64,000 bases of DNA from Methanococcoides orientis (GTDB taxonomy: Archaea; Halobacteriota; Methanosarcinia; Methanosarcinales; Methanosarcinaceae): the NCBI RefSeq assembly GCF_021184045.1, contig NZ_CP073710.1:1064685-1128684 (forward strand), written 5' to 3'. A program made the position numbers and the translations under genes. A model generated the notes under the pieces. It searched no databases, had not been told where the DNA came from, and saw only the letters and a program-made list of their open reading frames with translations. Shown here one piece after another: positions 9,190 to 19,507 of the stretch; position 1 is the stretch's first letter, and each line of letters opens with the position of its first letter.

Positions 9190-10491
9190 TTAGATAGCTT
9201 CCCTTCTGTCAAAGACCCTCTTGGCCTTACCTGTGCTTCTGGGGATAGTACCCTTTTCCACAAGATCAACGTTTGCCCTGATGTTCAGGACGCTCTTGAG
9301 TTCGCCTTCAACAACCCTCTTTACTGTTGCAAGGTCCCCGATCTCACCGGTGAAAGCTTCTTCATCAAGTTCGACCCTTACAGTGATCTCGTCCAGCTTC
9401 TTCTTGTTCCTGTCAAGATATATCTCGAACTGGTCAGTGATCTTCTCGATCCTGACAAGTACATCCTCGATCTGGGATGGGAACACATTGATGCCCCTTA
9501 CAATGAGCATATCGTCTGCTCTTCCAAGTATCCTTGAAATACGATCAGTAGTACGTCCACAGGCACACTCGCTTTTCAGGCGCCTGGCAATATCTCCGGT
9601 ACGATACCTGATAACAGGTAGTGCTTCCTTTGTGAGGGAGGTGAGTACGATCTCTCCTTTCTCGCCTTCTGCGACCTCTTCTCCATTTTTATCAAGGATC
9701 TCTACAATATAGTGGTCGCTCCAGATGTGAAGACCATCCTGCTCCTGACATTCAAATCCAATTCCGGGACCCATCATTTCAGAAAGACCGTAGGAGTCGT
9801 ATGCCTTAATGTTAAAAGCAGATTCAAGTTCTTTTCTTGTGCTGGAAGACCATGGTTCTGCACCGAAGCATCCTACACGTAAAGATAATTTGTCAATGAC
9901 ACCCATTTCCCTGACAGTCTCTGCAAGGTAAAGGCCATAAGAAGGAGTACAGTGAATAGCAGTAACATCAAAGTCCTCCATCATTTCGATCTGGCGGACG
10001 GTATTTCCTGTTCCGCTTGGAACTGCCATGGCACCCAGTCTCTCAATACCATAGTGGAAGCCAAGACCACCGGTGAAAAGACCGTAGTTAACAGCATTCT
10101 GGAAAGTATCAGTAGCATCAAGACCAACCATTGTGAAGTTGCGTGCCATCATGTCTGCCCAGGTGTTAATGTCATTGGCAGTATAACCGACCACAGTAGG
10201 TTTACCGCTTGTACCGGAAGAAGCATGGATACGAACAATGTCCTTCTTAGGAACAGCAAAAAGACCGAAAGGATAGTTGTCACGAAGGTCCGTTTTTCGA
10301 GTAGTTGGCAGTTTTTTAATGTCATCCATGGACTTGATATCATCAGGAGTTATGCCCAAAGCATCGAACTTCTCCCTGTAGAAAGGAACATTATCATAGA
10401 CTGCAGCAGCCGTTTTCTTTAAACGTTTAAGTTGCAGTTCCCGAAGTTCATTGTGCTCCATTGTTTCAAATTTTGGCTGCCAGTATTTCAT
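9190..10491 (-). CDS. paaK: Phenylacetate-CoA ligase family (AMP-forming)
   Basis: 433 residues. The P-loop RIHASSGTSGKPTVVGYT (about residues 88-105), the YGLSEMMGPG adenylate motif and the RYRTGDIARRL hinge are typical of AMP-forming phenylacetate-CoA ligases. The C-terminal domain includes GRADDMLIVRGINVFPSQIE. The family activates aryl acids as CoA thioesters. In methanogens it is usually assigned to arylacetate use in aromatic amino-acid synthesis via indolepyruvate oxidoreductase. It is followed directly by methanogenesis marker 8, a pairing that suggests a shared transcript rather than a known joint function. Confidence 0.9.
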   Translation of the reverse strand: MKYWQPKFETMEHNELRELQLKRLKKTAAAVYDNVPFYREKFDALGITPDDIKSMDDIKKLPTTRKTDLRDNYPFGLFAVPKKDIVRIHASSGTSGKPTVVGYTANDINTWADMMARNFTMVGLDATDTFQNAVNYGLFTGGLGFHYGIERLGAMAVPSGTGNTVRQIEMMEDFDVTAIHCTPSYGLYLAETVREMGVIDKLSLRVGCFGAEPWSSSTRKELESAFNIKAYDSYGLSEMMGPGIGFECQEQDGLHIWSDHYIVEILDKNGEEVAEGEKGEIVLTSLTKEALPVIRYRTGDIARRLKSECACGRTTDRISRILGRADDMLIVRGINVFPSQIEDVLVRIEKITDQFEIYLDRNKKKLDEITVRVELDEEAFTGEIGDLATVKRVVEGELKSVLNIRANVDLVEKGTIPRSTGKAKRVFDRREAI

Positions 10492-10726
10492 GAGATGATC
10501 ACCTTTTCAGGACTCATTGAATTCAATCTTTAAATTATTTCCTATCAACTCTTCGATAAAAAAACCGGGATAAAAAAATACTACATTTATATACTTCTAA
10601 AGTTTCATTAAAAGCTCATATTTTGAAAATATAATGCCATAAATTATAATTTTGAATACATAAAATTTATTTGATGTCCATATATTGCTACTTCGTGAAC
10701 ATGCATTATATTTTTAGAGGGGAAAC

Positions 10727-11662
10727 ATGAACGAAGTAGGTAATGTAACAAGAAATGACAGAATATATAGAGAAACTTTAGTTATTATAAAGGAACTATG
10801 GAATGATTTCATATACGGAGGACATCTTTTTGCATTCGGTGCAATTTGTGTTGCATTTATGTGCTCGATCCTTTTCGCGATTCCCATAACATGGGATTTC
10901 CTGGTCATAATCTACCTTACATTTTACATAATCTACCTGTACGATTATTTCAATGGAACAGAAGATGACGAGAAAACAAATTCAACGCGTGCAAACTATT
11001 TCCGAAAAAATGATTCAAAGACGATAACCTACATATTATACGGGTCCATCATATCCATCGCTTCCATCTATGTGCTCTATAGTGACATACCGAACATGCT
11101 GATAGGATTTGCTATCCTGATCCTCGGATTGACATATCAGGCATATTTTAAAGGTTTGACAAAAAAGATAACGGCATTTAAGAATATTTTTGTATCACTG
11201 GTATGGGCCATACTTGTCTATGTCATGTTCATTTACTACTCATATCCAATAACATCAGAAGCCCTGATCATCTCTGCTTTTGTCTTCCTGAGAATGACAG
11301 GGATACAGATCCTTTTTGACATAAGGGATATCGAAGGTGACCAGAAGAAAGGCCTTCGCACATTCCCTGCCATCTACGGATACAGAAAAGGTCTTATGAC
11401 TCTGGTTGCGATCAATTTCATAACAGCCATACTGCTTATTTACGAAGCATATATAGGAGCTCTCCCCTACACTGCACTAATGATCGTACCGGTAATTTTC
11501 TACGCCCAGAATTATCTGGACAAGGTAGACAAGTCAAGAAAGGACCACAAGAGCTACCTCTTTGCAGCCGGAGAGCCATTTGTCTGGTTCATTCTGATAT
11601 TTTCAGGTTCAATGTTCTTCCGCATCGTCCCATACATACCAGATATCCCGAACATCCTGTGA
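10727..11662 (+). CDS. UbiA-family prenyltransferase
   Basis: 311 residues with eight or nine membrane helices. The two Asp-rich motifs that bind Mg and prenyl diphosphate are visible: YDYFNGTEDDEKTNS (about 65-80; the first motif is YDYFN rather than the usual NDxxD) and FDIRDIEGDQKKGLRTFP (about 195-213). It attaches a polyprenyl chain to an acceptor. In this lineage candidates are the methanophenazine ring, a geranylgeranylglyceryl phosphate lipid, or a quinone-like acceptor, and sequence alone does not decide. An AGAGGGGAAAC leader precedes ATG. It is convergent with the permease gene. Confidence 0.85.
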   Translation: MNEVGNVTRNDRIYRETLVIIKELWNDFIYGGHLFAFGAICVAFMCSILFAIPITWDFLVIIYLTFYIIYLYDYFNGTEDDEKTNSTRANYFRKNDSKTITYILYGSIISIASIYVLYSDIPNMLIGFAILILGLTYQAYFKGLTKKITAFKNIFVSLVWAILVYVMFIYYSYPITSEALIISAFVFLRMTGIQILFDIRDIEGDQKKGLRTFPAIYGYRKGLMTLVAINFITAILLIYEAYIGALPYTALMIVPVIFYAQNYLDKVDKSRKDHKSYLFAAGEPFVWFILIFSGSMFFRIVPYIPDIPNIL

Positions 11663-11824
11663 GCAAGGCATATAAGATCAAAAAGGAAGCAGACAGAACT
11701 CTCGATCTAGCAATAACGATCCCGGTCACAATAAGGCTCACAGACATCTTGCTCGTAATTATAGGAGGATTCATGCCGAACATTGTGACCGGACCAGATA
11801 CTGCTGGAGAAGCATCCAGCAAAA

Positions 11825-12994
11825 TCACTCGTTCTCAATTGCTTCTACAGGATCAAGTTTTGAAGCACGTCTTGCAGGATAAACTCCTGCGATGAGATTC
11901 AGGATAAAAGCAAAGCCTGCAGCATAAATGAAATTGATGGCTTCTATTTTCATTGGCATTGTGGTCAGGCCAAGATACATCTCACTTGGAAGCTCAAGCT
12001 CGTAAGCCCCGATAGCCACTGATGCTATGTATCCAATTATACAGCCCACTACCACACCGGCTGCTCCAAGGAAAGCTGATTCTAAAAGGAATATCGACGT
12101 TATGCTTTTTCTGGAAACTCCCATTGCTTTAAGCATACCGATCTCTTTTTTCTTGTCCATAACTACTGTGATCAGTGTATTGGCAATACCAAAACCTGCG
12201 ATCACATAGATTAGAGCATAGAATACCCACACGAACACTTTCTGAGTGTTGAGCAGGTCGAGGATATCCTTGTTGGCCTCGGTCCAGCTAACCGCATCAG
12301 TTCCGGTCTCACTCTCAATCAGAACCGCTATATCTTCTGCCCGGTAAGGATCAGTCACTCTGACCCCGATGGAGGTCACAACCCCGTTCTTTCGGAAGAG
12401 GTCCTGCAGGGTCCCAAGCCTTGCATATGCGAGACTTTCGTCACTGGCAGTTCCAGTGTCTACAATACCAACTACCTTGAAGGATCTCGTAGGGGAACCC
12501 GGATAAACAGCTTCAACATTGTCCCCAACACGCACTTCGAGATTGTCTGCAAGTTCATCGCCAAGGACAATACCATGGCCTGTAAGGGAAAGGTCTACAA
12601 AACTACCTGAGACAATGTCATCGCCTACCCGCATTACTCTCTCTTCAGCATGCGGTTCTATACCTTTGAGCAATACGCCTTCTGCATTCTCCCTATATTT
12701 CAAAGCCGCCTGGCCTGAAAGATAAGGCGATACTGCAACAACCCCTTCTTTCTGTATGATGACATCCATCAGATAATAATACAAATGGAGATCATCTTCA
12801 GCATCCGACTGCGGGCTGACAACAATATGCGGAGCATTCTCAATGGTGATCTCGATAAGTTCCTCCTGAACCCCTGAGACCATTGACATGAGGACAACTA
12901 TAGTAGCAACTGCCAGTGCAACGGCAAGAAGAGAGAACAGAGTATGCCGCCGGCGTGAGTTGATATGGCGCATTGCTATGCTTAACTCGAACAC
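11825..12994 (-). CDS. FtsX/MacB-type ABC transporter permease
   Basis: 389 residues. One N-terminal helix (about 20-42) is followed by an extracellular MacB-type domain (45-250), then three C-terminal helices with the FtsX pattern (about 265-285, 310-335, 350-372) and the conserved tail PARRASKLDPVEAIENE. The segment VMDKKKEIGMLKAMGVSRKSI is the coupling region that normally contacts the ATPase. No LolD/MacB-like ATPase is adjacent, so the partner is unlinked. Such permeases drive lipoprotein release or export by mechanotransmission; the substrate here is unknown. Confidence 0.88.
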   Translation of the reverse strand: MFELSIAMRHINSRRRHTLFSLLAVALAVATIVVLMSMVSGVQEELIEITIENAPHIVVSPQSDAEDDLHLYYYLMDVIIQKEGVVAVSPYLSGQAALKYRENAEGVLLKGIEPHAEERVMRVGDDIVSGSFVDLSLTGHGIVLGDELADNLEVRVGDNVEAVYPGSPTRSFKVVGIVDTGTASDESLAYARLGTLQDLFRKNGVVTSIGVRVTDPYRAEDIAVLIESETGTDAVSWTEANKDILDLLNTQKVFVWVFYALIYVIAGFGIANTLITVVMDKKKEIGMLKAMGVSRKSITSIFLLESAFLGAAGVVVGCIIGYIASVAIGAYELELPSEMYLGLTTMPMKIEAINFIYAAGFAFILNLIAGVYPARRASKLDPVEAIENE

Positions 12995-13248
12995 AAGAGA
13001 TCCCCCGACACAGGTACTGTGCCTGTTATGGATATTATATTATTTTCTCCGGCTTAATATTTGTTTGTATTGTATGTTTTTATCTTGAAAATGGGCCACG
13101 CACTTCATTTTTAAGCTAAAGTAAACCGAAAATCAATTTGCATCAAGGCACATATATTTATAGGTTTCAAAGATTATAATAATGGGCAGGTCTTTTCGCA
13201 GATGAGCTGTGGAGATGACATGAGGGCTGCTCTTATAGAGGTAATCGG

Positions 13249-14178
13249 ATGGATCTTATTAATAAGCTAAAGGATAAACAAAAAGACCAGAGCGCTAAGA
13301 ACTGGTTCGATCTTGGTGTGCAAACAAAAAGCCTGGATAAAAAAGTGCAGTACTTCACGAAATGCCTGTTGATAGAACCGGAAAACGTGGAAGCATTAAG
13401 ACTTCTGGCAGATGCACAGGACGAGCTTGGCATGATAGATGCTGCCATGGGAAGCAGAGCAAGAGCAGACGACATTGAAGGCTCATCCGGCATGTTCAGC
13501 CAGAGATCCGAAAGCTATACAGAAAGCGATGCATTTGGTTCCAATAGTTTTGGTTCTGATAGTTTTGCCTCAGATACCATGGCCGTAGAAGAGGAAGAAC
13601 AGTTAGTGGAGGATAACACATTCTCAACACCTGAAAATAATGGAAACATTCCATTTGACACCTCTTTTAGCGAACCTGACCAGGGCACTGAAATACCTGG
13701 TTCAAACAACGAGAAGTGGGCTATTTTTGAGATCGCAAAAGAAAATGAAGCTAAAAAAGAGGAAGAAAGCTTCAGCACAAGTTCAGCATCAGTACCTCAA
13801 CAGGAAACAAACGTCGTTGTGGAAGAACTAACTGAAACAGAAGATCAACCAGTTACTCCAGAGACATCAGCCAGTGTCCCGGAAGAAACTCCTACAAGAG
13901 CAAAGAAGGAACCGGTCGTTGTTAAAAAGCAGACTGAGCAAAGAGTAGCAACTTCCACTATGGAACAGGCTACACGTCAACCAGCTGCTCAAGCATCAGC
14001 AACCAGACCTGCACCAACTCCTTCCACTTCAACTGCCGTTCCACAGGCAATACCACAGTGCAGTATTTCAGAACCTGTAGCAATGAAATTGCCAATGGGA
14101 GAGATCATCAAATTCTGGATCGTGGGTGCAGTTGTGTTGATCATCGTAGGTATGATCATGAACTCACTGGCAGTATAA
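13249..14178 (+). CDS. TPR-like N-terminus, disordered middle, C-terminal membrane helix; unknown function
   Basis: 309 residues, no named family recognised. Residues 1-75 look like tetratricopeptide helices (NWFDLGVQTKSLDKKVQYF ... EPENVEALRLLADAQDELG). The middle (about 80-280) is Ser/Thr/Pro/Glu/Gln-rich low complexity, likely disordered. A single hydrophobic helix at the C-terminus (FWIVGAVVLIIVGMIMNSLAV, about 288-309) marks it as a tail-anchored membrane protein facing the cytoplasm. GAGGT lies nine bases before ATG. It could be a scaffold at the membrane, but that is inference. Confidence 0.7.
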   Translation: MDLINKLKDKQKDQSAKNWFDLGVQTKSLDKKVQYFTKCLLIEPENVEALRLLADAQDELGMIDAAMGSRARADDIEGSSGMFSQRSESYTESDAFGSNSFGSDSFASDTMAVEEEEQLVEDNTFSTPENNGNIPFDTSFSEPDQGTEIPGSNNEKWAIFEIAKENEAKKEEESFSTSSASVPQQETNVVVEELTETEDQPVTPETSASVPEETPTRAKKEPVVVKKQTEQRVATSTMEQATRQPAAQASATRPAPTPSTSTAVPQAIPQCSISEPVAMKLPMGEIIKFWIVGAVVLIIVGMIMNSLAV

Positions 14179-14208
14179 GAATAACTTTAAAAGATGATCA
14201 ATTACCAA

Positions 14209-14239
14209 AAACTACCAATTTCCACTGAATTGGTAGTTT
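14209..14239. terminator. 12-bp perfect inverted repeat (stem-loop)
   Basis: AAACTACCAATT and its exact complement AATTGGTAGTTT flank a 7-nt loop, 30 bases after the stop of the TPR-like gene. It is a plausible transcript 3' end or mRNA-stabilising hairpin. Archaeal termination normally needs only a T-tract, so function is inferred. Confidence 0.45.
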
Positions 14240-14457
14240 ATTGGACCCATAGCTGGATCCTTTGAGCAAACCATAAAATTATAATTAAATTTAAAATTTA
14301 AACTAAATTTAAAAAAGAAAAGGAAAAGGCTGGCAGATCATATTGTTTAAGATATCGATCCAGCCACTAGCCTGCCTTTACCAGTTATTACTTTTTGTCC
14401 TTCTATTTTCATTCATCATAAATCCTAAAGTAGCTCGTGATATTTTAGCACCGCCTC

Positions 14458-15504
14458 TCATAGGTCGCTGTCACCGTAGGAACTGACCTCCATATAGACC
14501 GGATAGTGATCCGATACAGCCACTGTCATCTCTTCGGAAAGACCGTATTCAAGATCATACCTGAACACACCATTCTCACCGCTAAGGTCGGAAGCATCGG
14601 TCAGCACTATCCTGTCATAGGTATAGTCAGTGCTCTTTGTGGTAGTATCAAGACTATTGTCGATCAGCCAGAAATAGCCATCAATATCACTGGATGAGTC
14701 CTCATCAAAGTAATTACCGTCAGCGTTGAAGTCACCCATGATGACAAAGTCCCCTTCATCGGGATAGGACCGTTGTGCATATTCAAGTACGTCATCAAGA
14801 GCGTTGATCTCTTCGGTAGCCTCGTCCGGGTCGGTGTGGATCACCATCAACACTACGTCATAATCACCTTCTACTGCATCGAAGGAGCTGATATATGGCT
14901 GCCTGTGGAATGGATCAGTACCTTCTGGTTCAGGATATGTTTCAGGTGTACCTGTTACGGCAACTGTGGTGGAGTCATAGATATAGGCATACTGCTCCTT
15001 GCTGGAAGTCCTTCCAAGCCGCTCACTTACAACATAATTGTATTGTGAGCCGTCACTGTTCACAAGGTCCACAAGTTCAGGAAGTGCAGTCTGCGAGGAA
15101 TCCCGGATCTCCTGGATGGCTATGATATCATAGGTGCGGACGATGTCTGCAAGCACCAGCATGACATCAGGTTTTGATGCCTTTGTCACACCGAACACCT
15201 GTATGTTGAAAGCCCCTATCCGAAGATCTTTCGCATCGGATGCTGAACCCTCAAATTCAGGTGTTGCTGTAGTATCACCCACATTATCCATATCATCGAT
15301 ATCAGATGGAATACTTACCACAGGTTCGTTGACTTTATCCAAATCGTTCAACTCGGATTCTATCTCTTCTATCGCACCTGATACCTCTGCTGCAGCCGTA
15401 GCGATCTCATCCACAGACCCTGCAAGGTCTTCAGTGGAATCCGTACAGCCGGAAGATACCAGGAATATTGCTAAAAATAAGATCAGGATTGTTTTTTGTA
15501 ACAT
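14458..15504 (-). CDS. Secreted DNase-I-like lipoprotein (endonuclease/exonuclease/phosphatase family)
   Basis: 348 residues. A signal peptide ends in the lipobox LVSSGC (Cys20), so the protein is a membrane-anchored extracellular lipoprotein. An acidic coiled stretch (25-75) is followed by an EEP domain with the motif series IGAFNIQVFG, IIAIQEIRD, the HTDP segment, GDFNADGNY, YDRIV and SDHYP. These are the DNase I catalytic and metal residues (Glu, His, Asp-Asn, Asp-His). It most likely hydrolyses extracellular DNA or phosphodiesters for phosphate or nucleoside supply. This role follows from the family and the signal. Confidence 0.85.
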   Translation of the reverse strand: MLQKTILILFLAIFLVSSGCTDSTEDLAGSVDEIATAAAEVSGAIEEIESELNDLDKVNEPVVSIPSDIDDMDNVGDTTATPEFEGSASDAKDLRIGAFNIQVFGVTKASKPDVMLVLADIVRTYDIIAIQEIRDSSQTALPELVDLVNSDGSQYNYVVSERLGRTSSKEQYAYIYDSTTVAVTGTPETYPEPEGTDPFHRQPYISSFDAVEGDYDVVLMVIHTDPDEATEEINALDDVLEYAQRSYPDEGDFVIMGDFNADGNYFDEDSSSDIDGYFWLIDNSLDTTTKSTDYTYDRIVLTDASDLSGENGVFRYDLEYGLSEEMTVAVSDHYPVYMEVSSYGDSDL

Positions 15505-15676
15505 TTCTATACTCCTTTTTTGGAAGTATAGATTTTTAGTTATTATATTATATTAAAGTTATTAAATTGTTGAAAAAAGAATATATTTAGCTTGAAGAAA
15601 CTGCATAAATGAAGTAACAAGTACAAGCTTTTCAAAGATCCGAGCATCCCTGATAAATAAGTAAATAAATAGGCAG

Positions 15677-15700
15677 AATAAGGAGAGCTTACTCCTTATT
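15677..15700 (-). terminator. Stem-loop downstream of the SulP gene
   Basis: AATAAGGAG and CTCCTTATT form a perfect 9-bp stem around a 6-nt loop, about 80 bases after the SulP stop on the minus strand. A T-rich stretch follows in the direction of transcription. It fits a transcript 3' end. Confidence 0.45.
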
Positions 15701-15781
15701 CCACCATAATATCCTAACATGAATTAGGATCAAAATCAGGATGGCAAGGTCATGATCATCTTCAAATGATCAGATAGAAGC

Positions 15782-17440
15782 TTATCTTCCACCTTCCCCG
15801 GAGGAACTCAGATAAACAAGAGCTTCCTGCGTCCTCTGGAATATAAGTACCTCTTTTTCCTTTACCATTTCACTAAGAGCCGTATCGGAGTTGATAGCAG
15901 CCATTACTTCCGGCTGAACGCTTGTGAGATAGACATGATCCCCCAACTTATTACGGTTTAGAATAAAGCTTTTCAGCCTTTCTATACCCGTGGTATCGAT
16001 AAAAGGAACATACCGCATTCTTATCACGACATGCTTCTTTCTCATATTGATCTGTTCATCGACCTTGTGCTCGAATACATTCATCGCTCCAAAGAAGAAC
16101 GGACCATTGATCGTGTAGACGGCTACGTTATCATGAAGATATGGGTCGGAAAGTATCGTAGCATTGATCCCTTCTGATGGGTCATAGTTCTCCATGGTAT
16201 GAATATCGATCATATTTGTCAGCCTTATGAACAGCAGTATTATTGAAAGGAACATGCCTGCCTGAATGGCAAATACAAGATCTGTCAGAACGGTCAGTGC
16301 AAAGGTCGAAAGCAGGACGAAGGTATCCATCTTGCTGATCCTCATGGTGGTTCTGATCTCTTCGATGTTGATCATTTTTATAGAGACCAGTATCAGGATA
16401 CCTGCAAGATATGCCTTTGGTATGTACCTTGCAATTGGTCCGAAGAATATGAGAATAGCAAACAATATCAGAGAATGTATTACACCTGACATACGTGTCC
16501 TGGCGCCTTCCCTGATATTTACTGCACTTCTTGCAATTGCTGCCGTTGCAGGAATACCTGCAAAGAAAGGAAGAAGCACGTTTGCGATACCCTGACCGAT
16601 GAGCTCTTTGTTACTGTTATGTTTCGTAGTTGTCATTGCATCACAGACCACAGCGCATAGAAGCGATTCTATGGTACCCAGCAAAGCTATCGTAAAGGCA
16701 GCCGGAAGAACAGCATATATGAGCTCAAGATCGAAGTTCAGCATGTGAAACTGCGGGATATTCCCCGGAATATCGCCTACTATGGGAACCTCAAGGTGGA
16801 AGTAATACGTAAGAACCACAGAGATCATTAGCGTCACAATGGATGCCGGGACGTTGTTCAGGTATCTTGACCCGGACAGTATCCTTGGAAGCAATAGCAT
16901 CAGTGCAATGGTACCGCTAAAGATGAGGACAGCTGTGGTGTTCGCCATTCCAAGGGCTGCAAATACATCATAAACGGTTTCCCAGACATGTTCACGTGCA
17001 GGAAGTACAAGACCAAAGGAATTGGACAGCTGGCCGATCAGGATGATCACACCGATACCACTTGTAAAACCGGAGATCACGGGCAATGGGATATACTTCA
17101 CCACTTTGCCCAGATTCATTATACCGAACAGTATCTGGAAGATACCTGCCAAAAAACCTGCAAGCAACAAACCTTCCACACCAAGAGTATTGACCGTTGA
17201 AAGGATTATAACGGTCATGGCACCAGTAGGGCCCGATATGGAATAACGTGAACCGCCAAAAGAGGAGACAAGGGCACCTGCAATTATTGCAGTATAAAGT
17301 CCCATAACAGGTTCTACCCCGGAAGCCAGAGCAAATGCAATTGCAAGAGGAAGCGCTACGACCGCAGTGATGAAACCTGCTTTAAGGTCGCTCAAAAACG
17401 ATTCTTCAAAGTATTTTTTTATTTTATGTTCAGTTGTCAT
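15782..17440 (-). CDS. SulP-family anion transporter with STAS domain
   Basis: 552 residues. The N-terminal 430 residues hold the SulP/SLC26 membrane domain, with the conserved start FLSDLKAGFITAVVALPLAIAFALASG, GPTGAMTVI and the IPATAAIARSAVNIREGARTR segment. Residues about 440-540 form a cytoplasmic STAS domain (VAVYTINGPFFFGA ... RMRYVPFIDTTGIERLKSF). Family members carry sulfate, bicarbonate or other anions. No carbonic anhydrase or sulfate genes are adjacent to fix the substrate. It is transcribed divergently from the sodium symporter. Confidence 0.9.
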   Translation of the reverse strand: MTTEHKIKKYFEESFLSDLKAGFITAVVALPLAIAFALASGVEPVMGLYTAIIAGALVSSFGGSRYSISGPTGAMTVIILSTVNTLGVEGLLLAGFLAGIFQILFGIMNLGKVVKYIPLPVISGFTSGIGVIILIGQLSNSFGLVLPAREHVWETVYDVFAALGMANTTAVLIFSGTIALMLLLPRILSGSRYLNNVPASIVTLMISVVLTYYFHLEVPIVGDIPGNIPQFHMLNFDLELIYAVLPAAFTIALLGTIESLLCAVVCDAMTTTKHNSNKELIGQGIANVLLPFFAGIPATAAIARSAVNIREGARTRMSGVIHSLILFAILIFFGPIARYIPKAYLAGILILVSIKMINIEEIRTTMRISKMDTFVLLSTFALTVLTDLVFAIQAGMFLSIILLFIRLTNMIDIHTMENYDPSEGINATILSDPYLHDNVAVYTINGPFFFGAMNVFEHKVDEQINMRKKHVVIRMRYVPFIDTTGIERLKSFILNRNKLGDHVYLTSVQPEVMAAINSDTALSEMVKEKEVLIFQRTQEALVYLSSSGEGGR

Positions 17441-17841
17441 TAGATCAAGTCTTTAAATCGATTCATTTTTTGATTTATGAAGCACGAGATCGAAAAAAGC
17501 ATCATACAGACATAGAAATGACTCAGGATACATGGACTAAACCTGTGGCTATCAAAGACCAGATCCAGAAAATCAGATGACTGATGCGTTAATTTCCACG
17601 GGCTCCATCACCGAGTACCAATTTTTTAAATGTAGCCGGTTGGTTGCGTTAGACATGCTACTGGCGTAAATAGTTTTTGGAACGATCTTTTTTATGGCAT
17701 ATGAAGTTCTGACAGGCATCATACCTCAAAAAGAGAAAAGTGGTGTTATGAAAGCTCAAAATAAAAATCAGAACATTAATATCTGAAAACCCTGTATCCC
17801 AAATCAATTCATGGACCTGGCGTCCACAGGAGAAAATATTA
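17441..17841. other. Intergenic region between sulP and the sodium symporter
   Basis: About 400 bases holding the divergent promoters of the two transporters. Only very short reading frames are visible and none has a convincing ribosome-binding site or family signature. I see no RNA gene in it. Confidence 0.5.
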
Positions 17842-19332
17842 ATGGAGATGACATCCGGAAACCAGAGTGTTGCGATCATAATAATATTATATCTGCTTTT
17901 TATGCTAACGATCGGTTTTTACTACTACAGAAGAACCGAGAACCTGTCCGACTATATTCTTGGTGGCAGGAAATTGAACAAATGGGTAACCGCTTTAAGC
18001 TCCCAGGCATCCGATATGAGCGGATGGCTGCTCCTGGGATTGCCCGGTTATGCATACCTTGCAGGAATGGAAGCGATATGGATCGCACTTGGCCTGGGAA
18101 TCGGAACCTATCTCAACTGGAAGTTCGTTGCCAAGAGGCTTCGAAAATACACAATGGAAGCAGGCGATGCCCTCACGATCCCGGTGTATTTCGAGAACCG
18201 TTTCCGCGATAAGAGCAAGCTTCTGAGAACTATCTCAGCCCTGTTCATCCTTATATTCTTCCTCTTCTACACATCCTCCGGATTCGTTGCCGGCGGTAAA
18301 CTTTTCAGCACGGTCTTCGGAGTAGAATACATCACTGCACTGACCATCGGAGTGCTTGTTATCATCTCATACACTTTCATGGGAGGATTCATGGCGGTCT
18401 GCTGGACAGATTTCTTCCAGGGCCTGCTAATGATCCTTGCAATTACACTGGTACCTCTGACAGCCATGAACGGCCTTGGAGGAATCTCTTCGACCACTGA
18501 TATCATCAGGACCATCGACCCAAGCCTCCTGAGCCCGTTCACAGGTTCAGATGGAAGTGTGATCTCCCTGATGGCAATAGTGTCACTCATGGCATGGGGA
18601 TTCGGATATTTCGGACAGCCGCACATTCTTGTGCGTTTCATGGCCATCAACAACCCTGAGGAGATAAAGCAGTCCCGTGCAATAGCAATGTCGTGGGTCA
18701 CTATCTCCCTTGCATTTGCGGTTATCGTTGGGCTTGTGGGAAGAGCATATGTACCCGAGTTCCTTGCAGGAGCTACAAGCGAGACAGTGTTCATGGTAAT
18801 GGTCAACAGCCTCTTCCACCCTGTAGTTGCAGGAATTATGCTGGCAGCGATCCTAGCAGCCATAATGAGTACTGCTGATTCACAGTTGCTAGTAGCAGCA
18901 TCCGCTTTCACAGAGGACATCTATACGCTGCTCTTCAAGTCAGATGCCAGCCAGAGAGAACTTGTCTGGATGGGACGTTTCACAGTTATCGGCATCTCCC
19001 TGCTTGCATACTACTTCGCACTCGACCCGGAAAGCTCGGTACTTGATCTTGTGGCCTACGCATGGGCCGGATTCGGTGCAGCTTTCGGACCTGCCATCCT
19101 CTTCTCACTGTTCTCAAAGAAGATGACAAGGAATGCAGCACTTGCAGGAATGCTCATTGGCGGACTCACGGTCATCGTCTGGAAACAGCATTCAGGAGGC
19201 ATCTTCGACCTCTATGAGATCGTTCCGGGATTCGTGCTTTCAAGCATTGCCATCATGCTGATCACCAGATTTGGTGAGGAGCCGGAACAGGAAATTCAGG
19301 ATGAGTTCGAGAAAGTTCAGAGGTCGGTCTGA
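17842..19332 (+). CDS. Sodium/solute symporter, PutP (proline)-like
   Basis: 496 residues with about 13 membrane helices. Conserved SSS-family motifs are DYILGGRKLNKWVTALSSQASDMSGW near the N-terminus (sodium site), GGFMAVCWTDFFQGLLM, GYFGQPHILVRFMAI, and ILAAIMSTADSQLLVAAS. These are closest to the proline permease PutP subgroup. Proline or a related compatible solute is the likely substrate, coupled to sodium, which suits a marine or halotolerant methanogen, but specificity is not proven by sequence. ATG 17842 lies behind AGGAG. Confidence 0.85.
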   Translation: MEMTSGNQSVAIIIILYLLFMLTIGFYYYRRTENLSDYILGGRKLNKWVTALSSQASDMSGWLLLGLPGYAYLAGMEAIWIALGLGIGTYLNWKFVAKRLRKYTMEAGDALTIPVYFENRFRDKSKLLRTISALFILIFFLFYTSSGFVAGGKLFSTVFGVEYITALTIGVLVIISYTFMGGFMAVCWTDFFQGLLMILAITLVPLTAMNGLGGISSTTDIIRTIDPSLLSPFTGSDGSVISLMAIVSLMAWGFGYFGQPHILVRFMAINNPEEIKQSRAIAMSWVTISLAFAVIVGLVGRAYVPEFLAGATSETVFMVMVNSLFHPVVAGIMLAAILAAIMSTADSQLLVAASAFTEDIYTLLFKSDASQRELVWMGRFTVIGISLLAYYFALDPESSVLDLVAYAWAGFGAAFGPAILFSLFSKKMTRNAALAGMLIGGLTVIVWKQHSGGIFDLYEIVPGFVLSSIAIMLITRFGEEPEQEIQDEFEKVQRSV

Positions 19333-19507
19333 ACTTTTTACTTTTTACATTTTACTTATCGTTAGTATCCAAAGCTAGCAATATTGATCTGAAAAGTAAA
19401 AAAGCATGGTACAAACCTCTTTTTTATTTTTCAAGACCTGGCATTTCCACATCCACAAGTGCAAATTGCAACCCGATTGGGAAACGCTATCGAAATGCAG
19501 TTTTCAA

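Noticed and set aside
11659-11895. 78-codon plus-strand frame starting at the UbiA stop (GTGA overlap)
   Set aside because: It runs about 70 bases into the convergent permease gene, has no family signature and only a weak start. A small protein is not excluded but I cannot support it.
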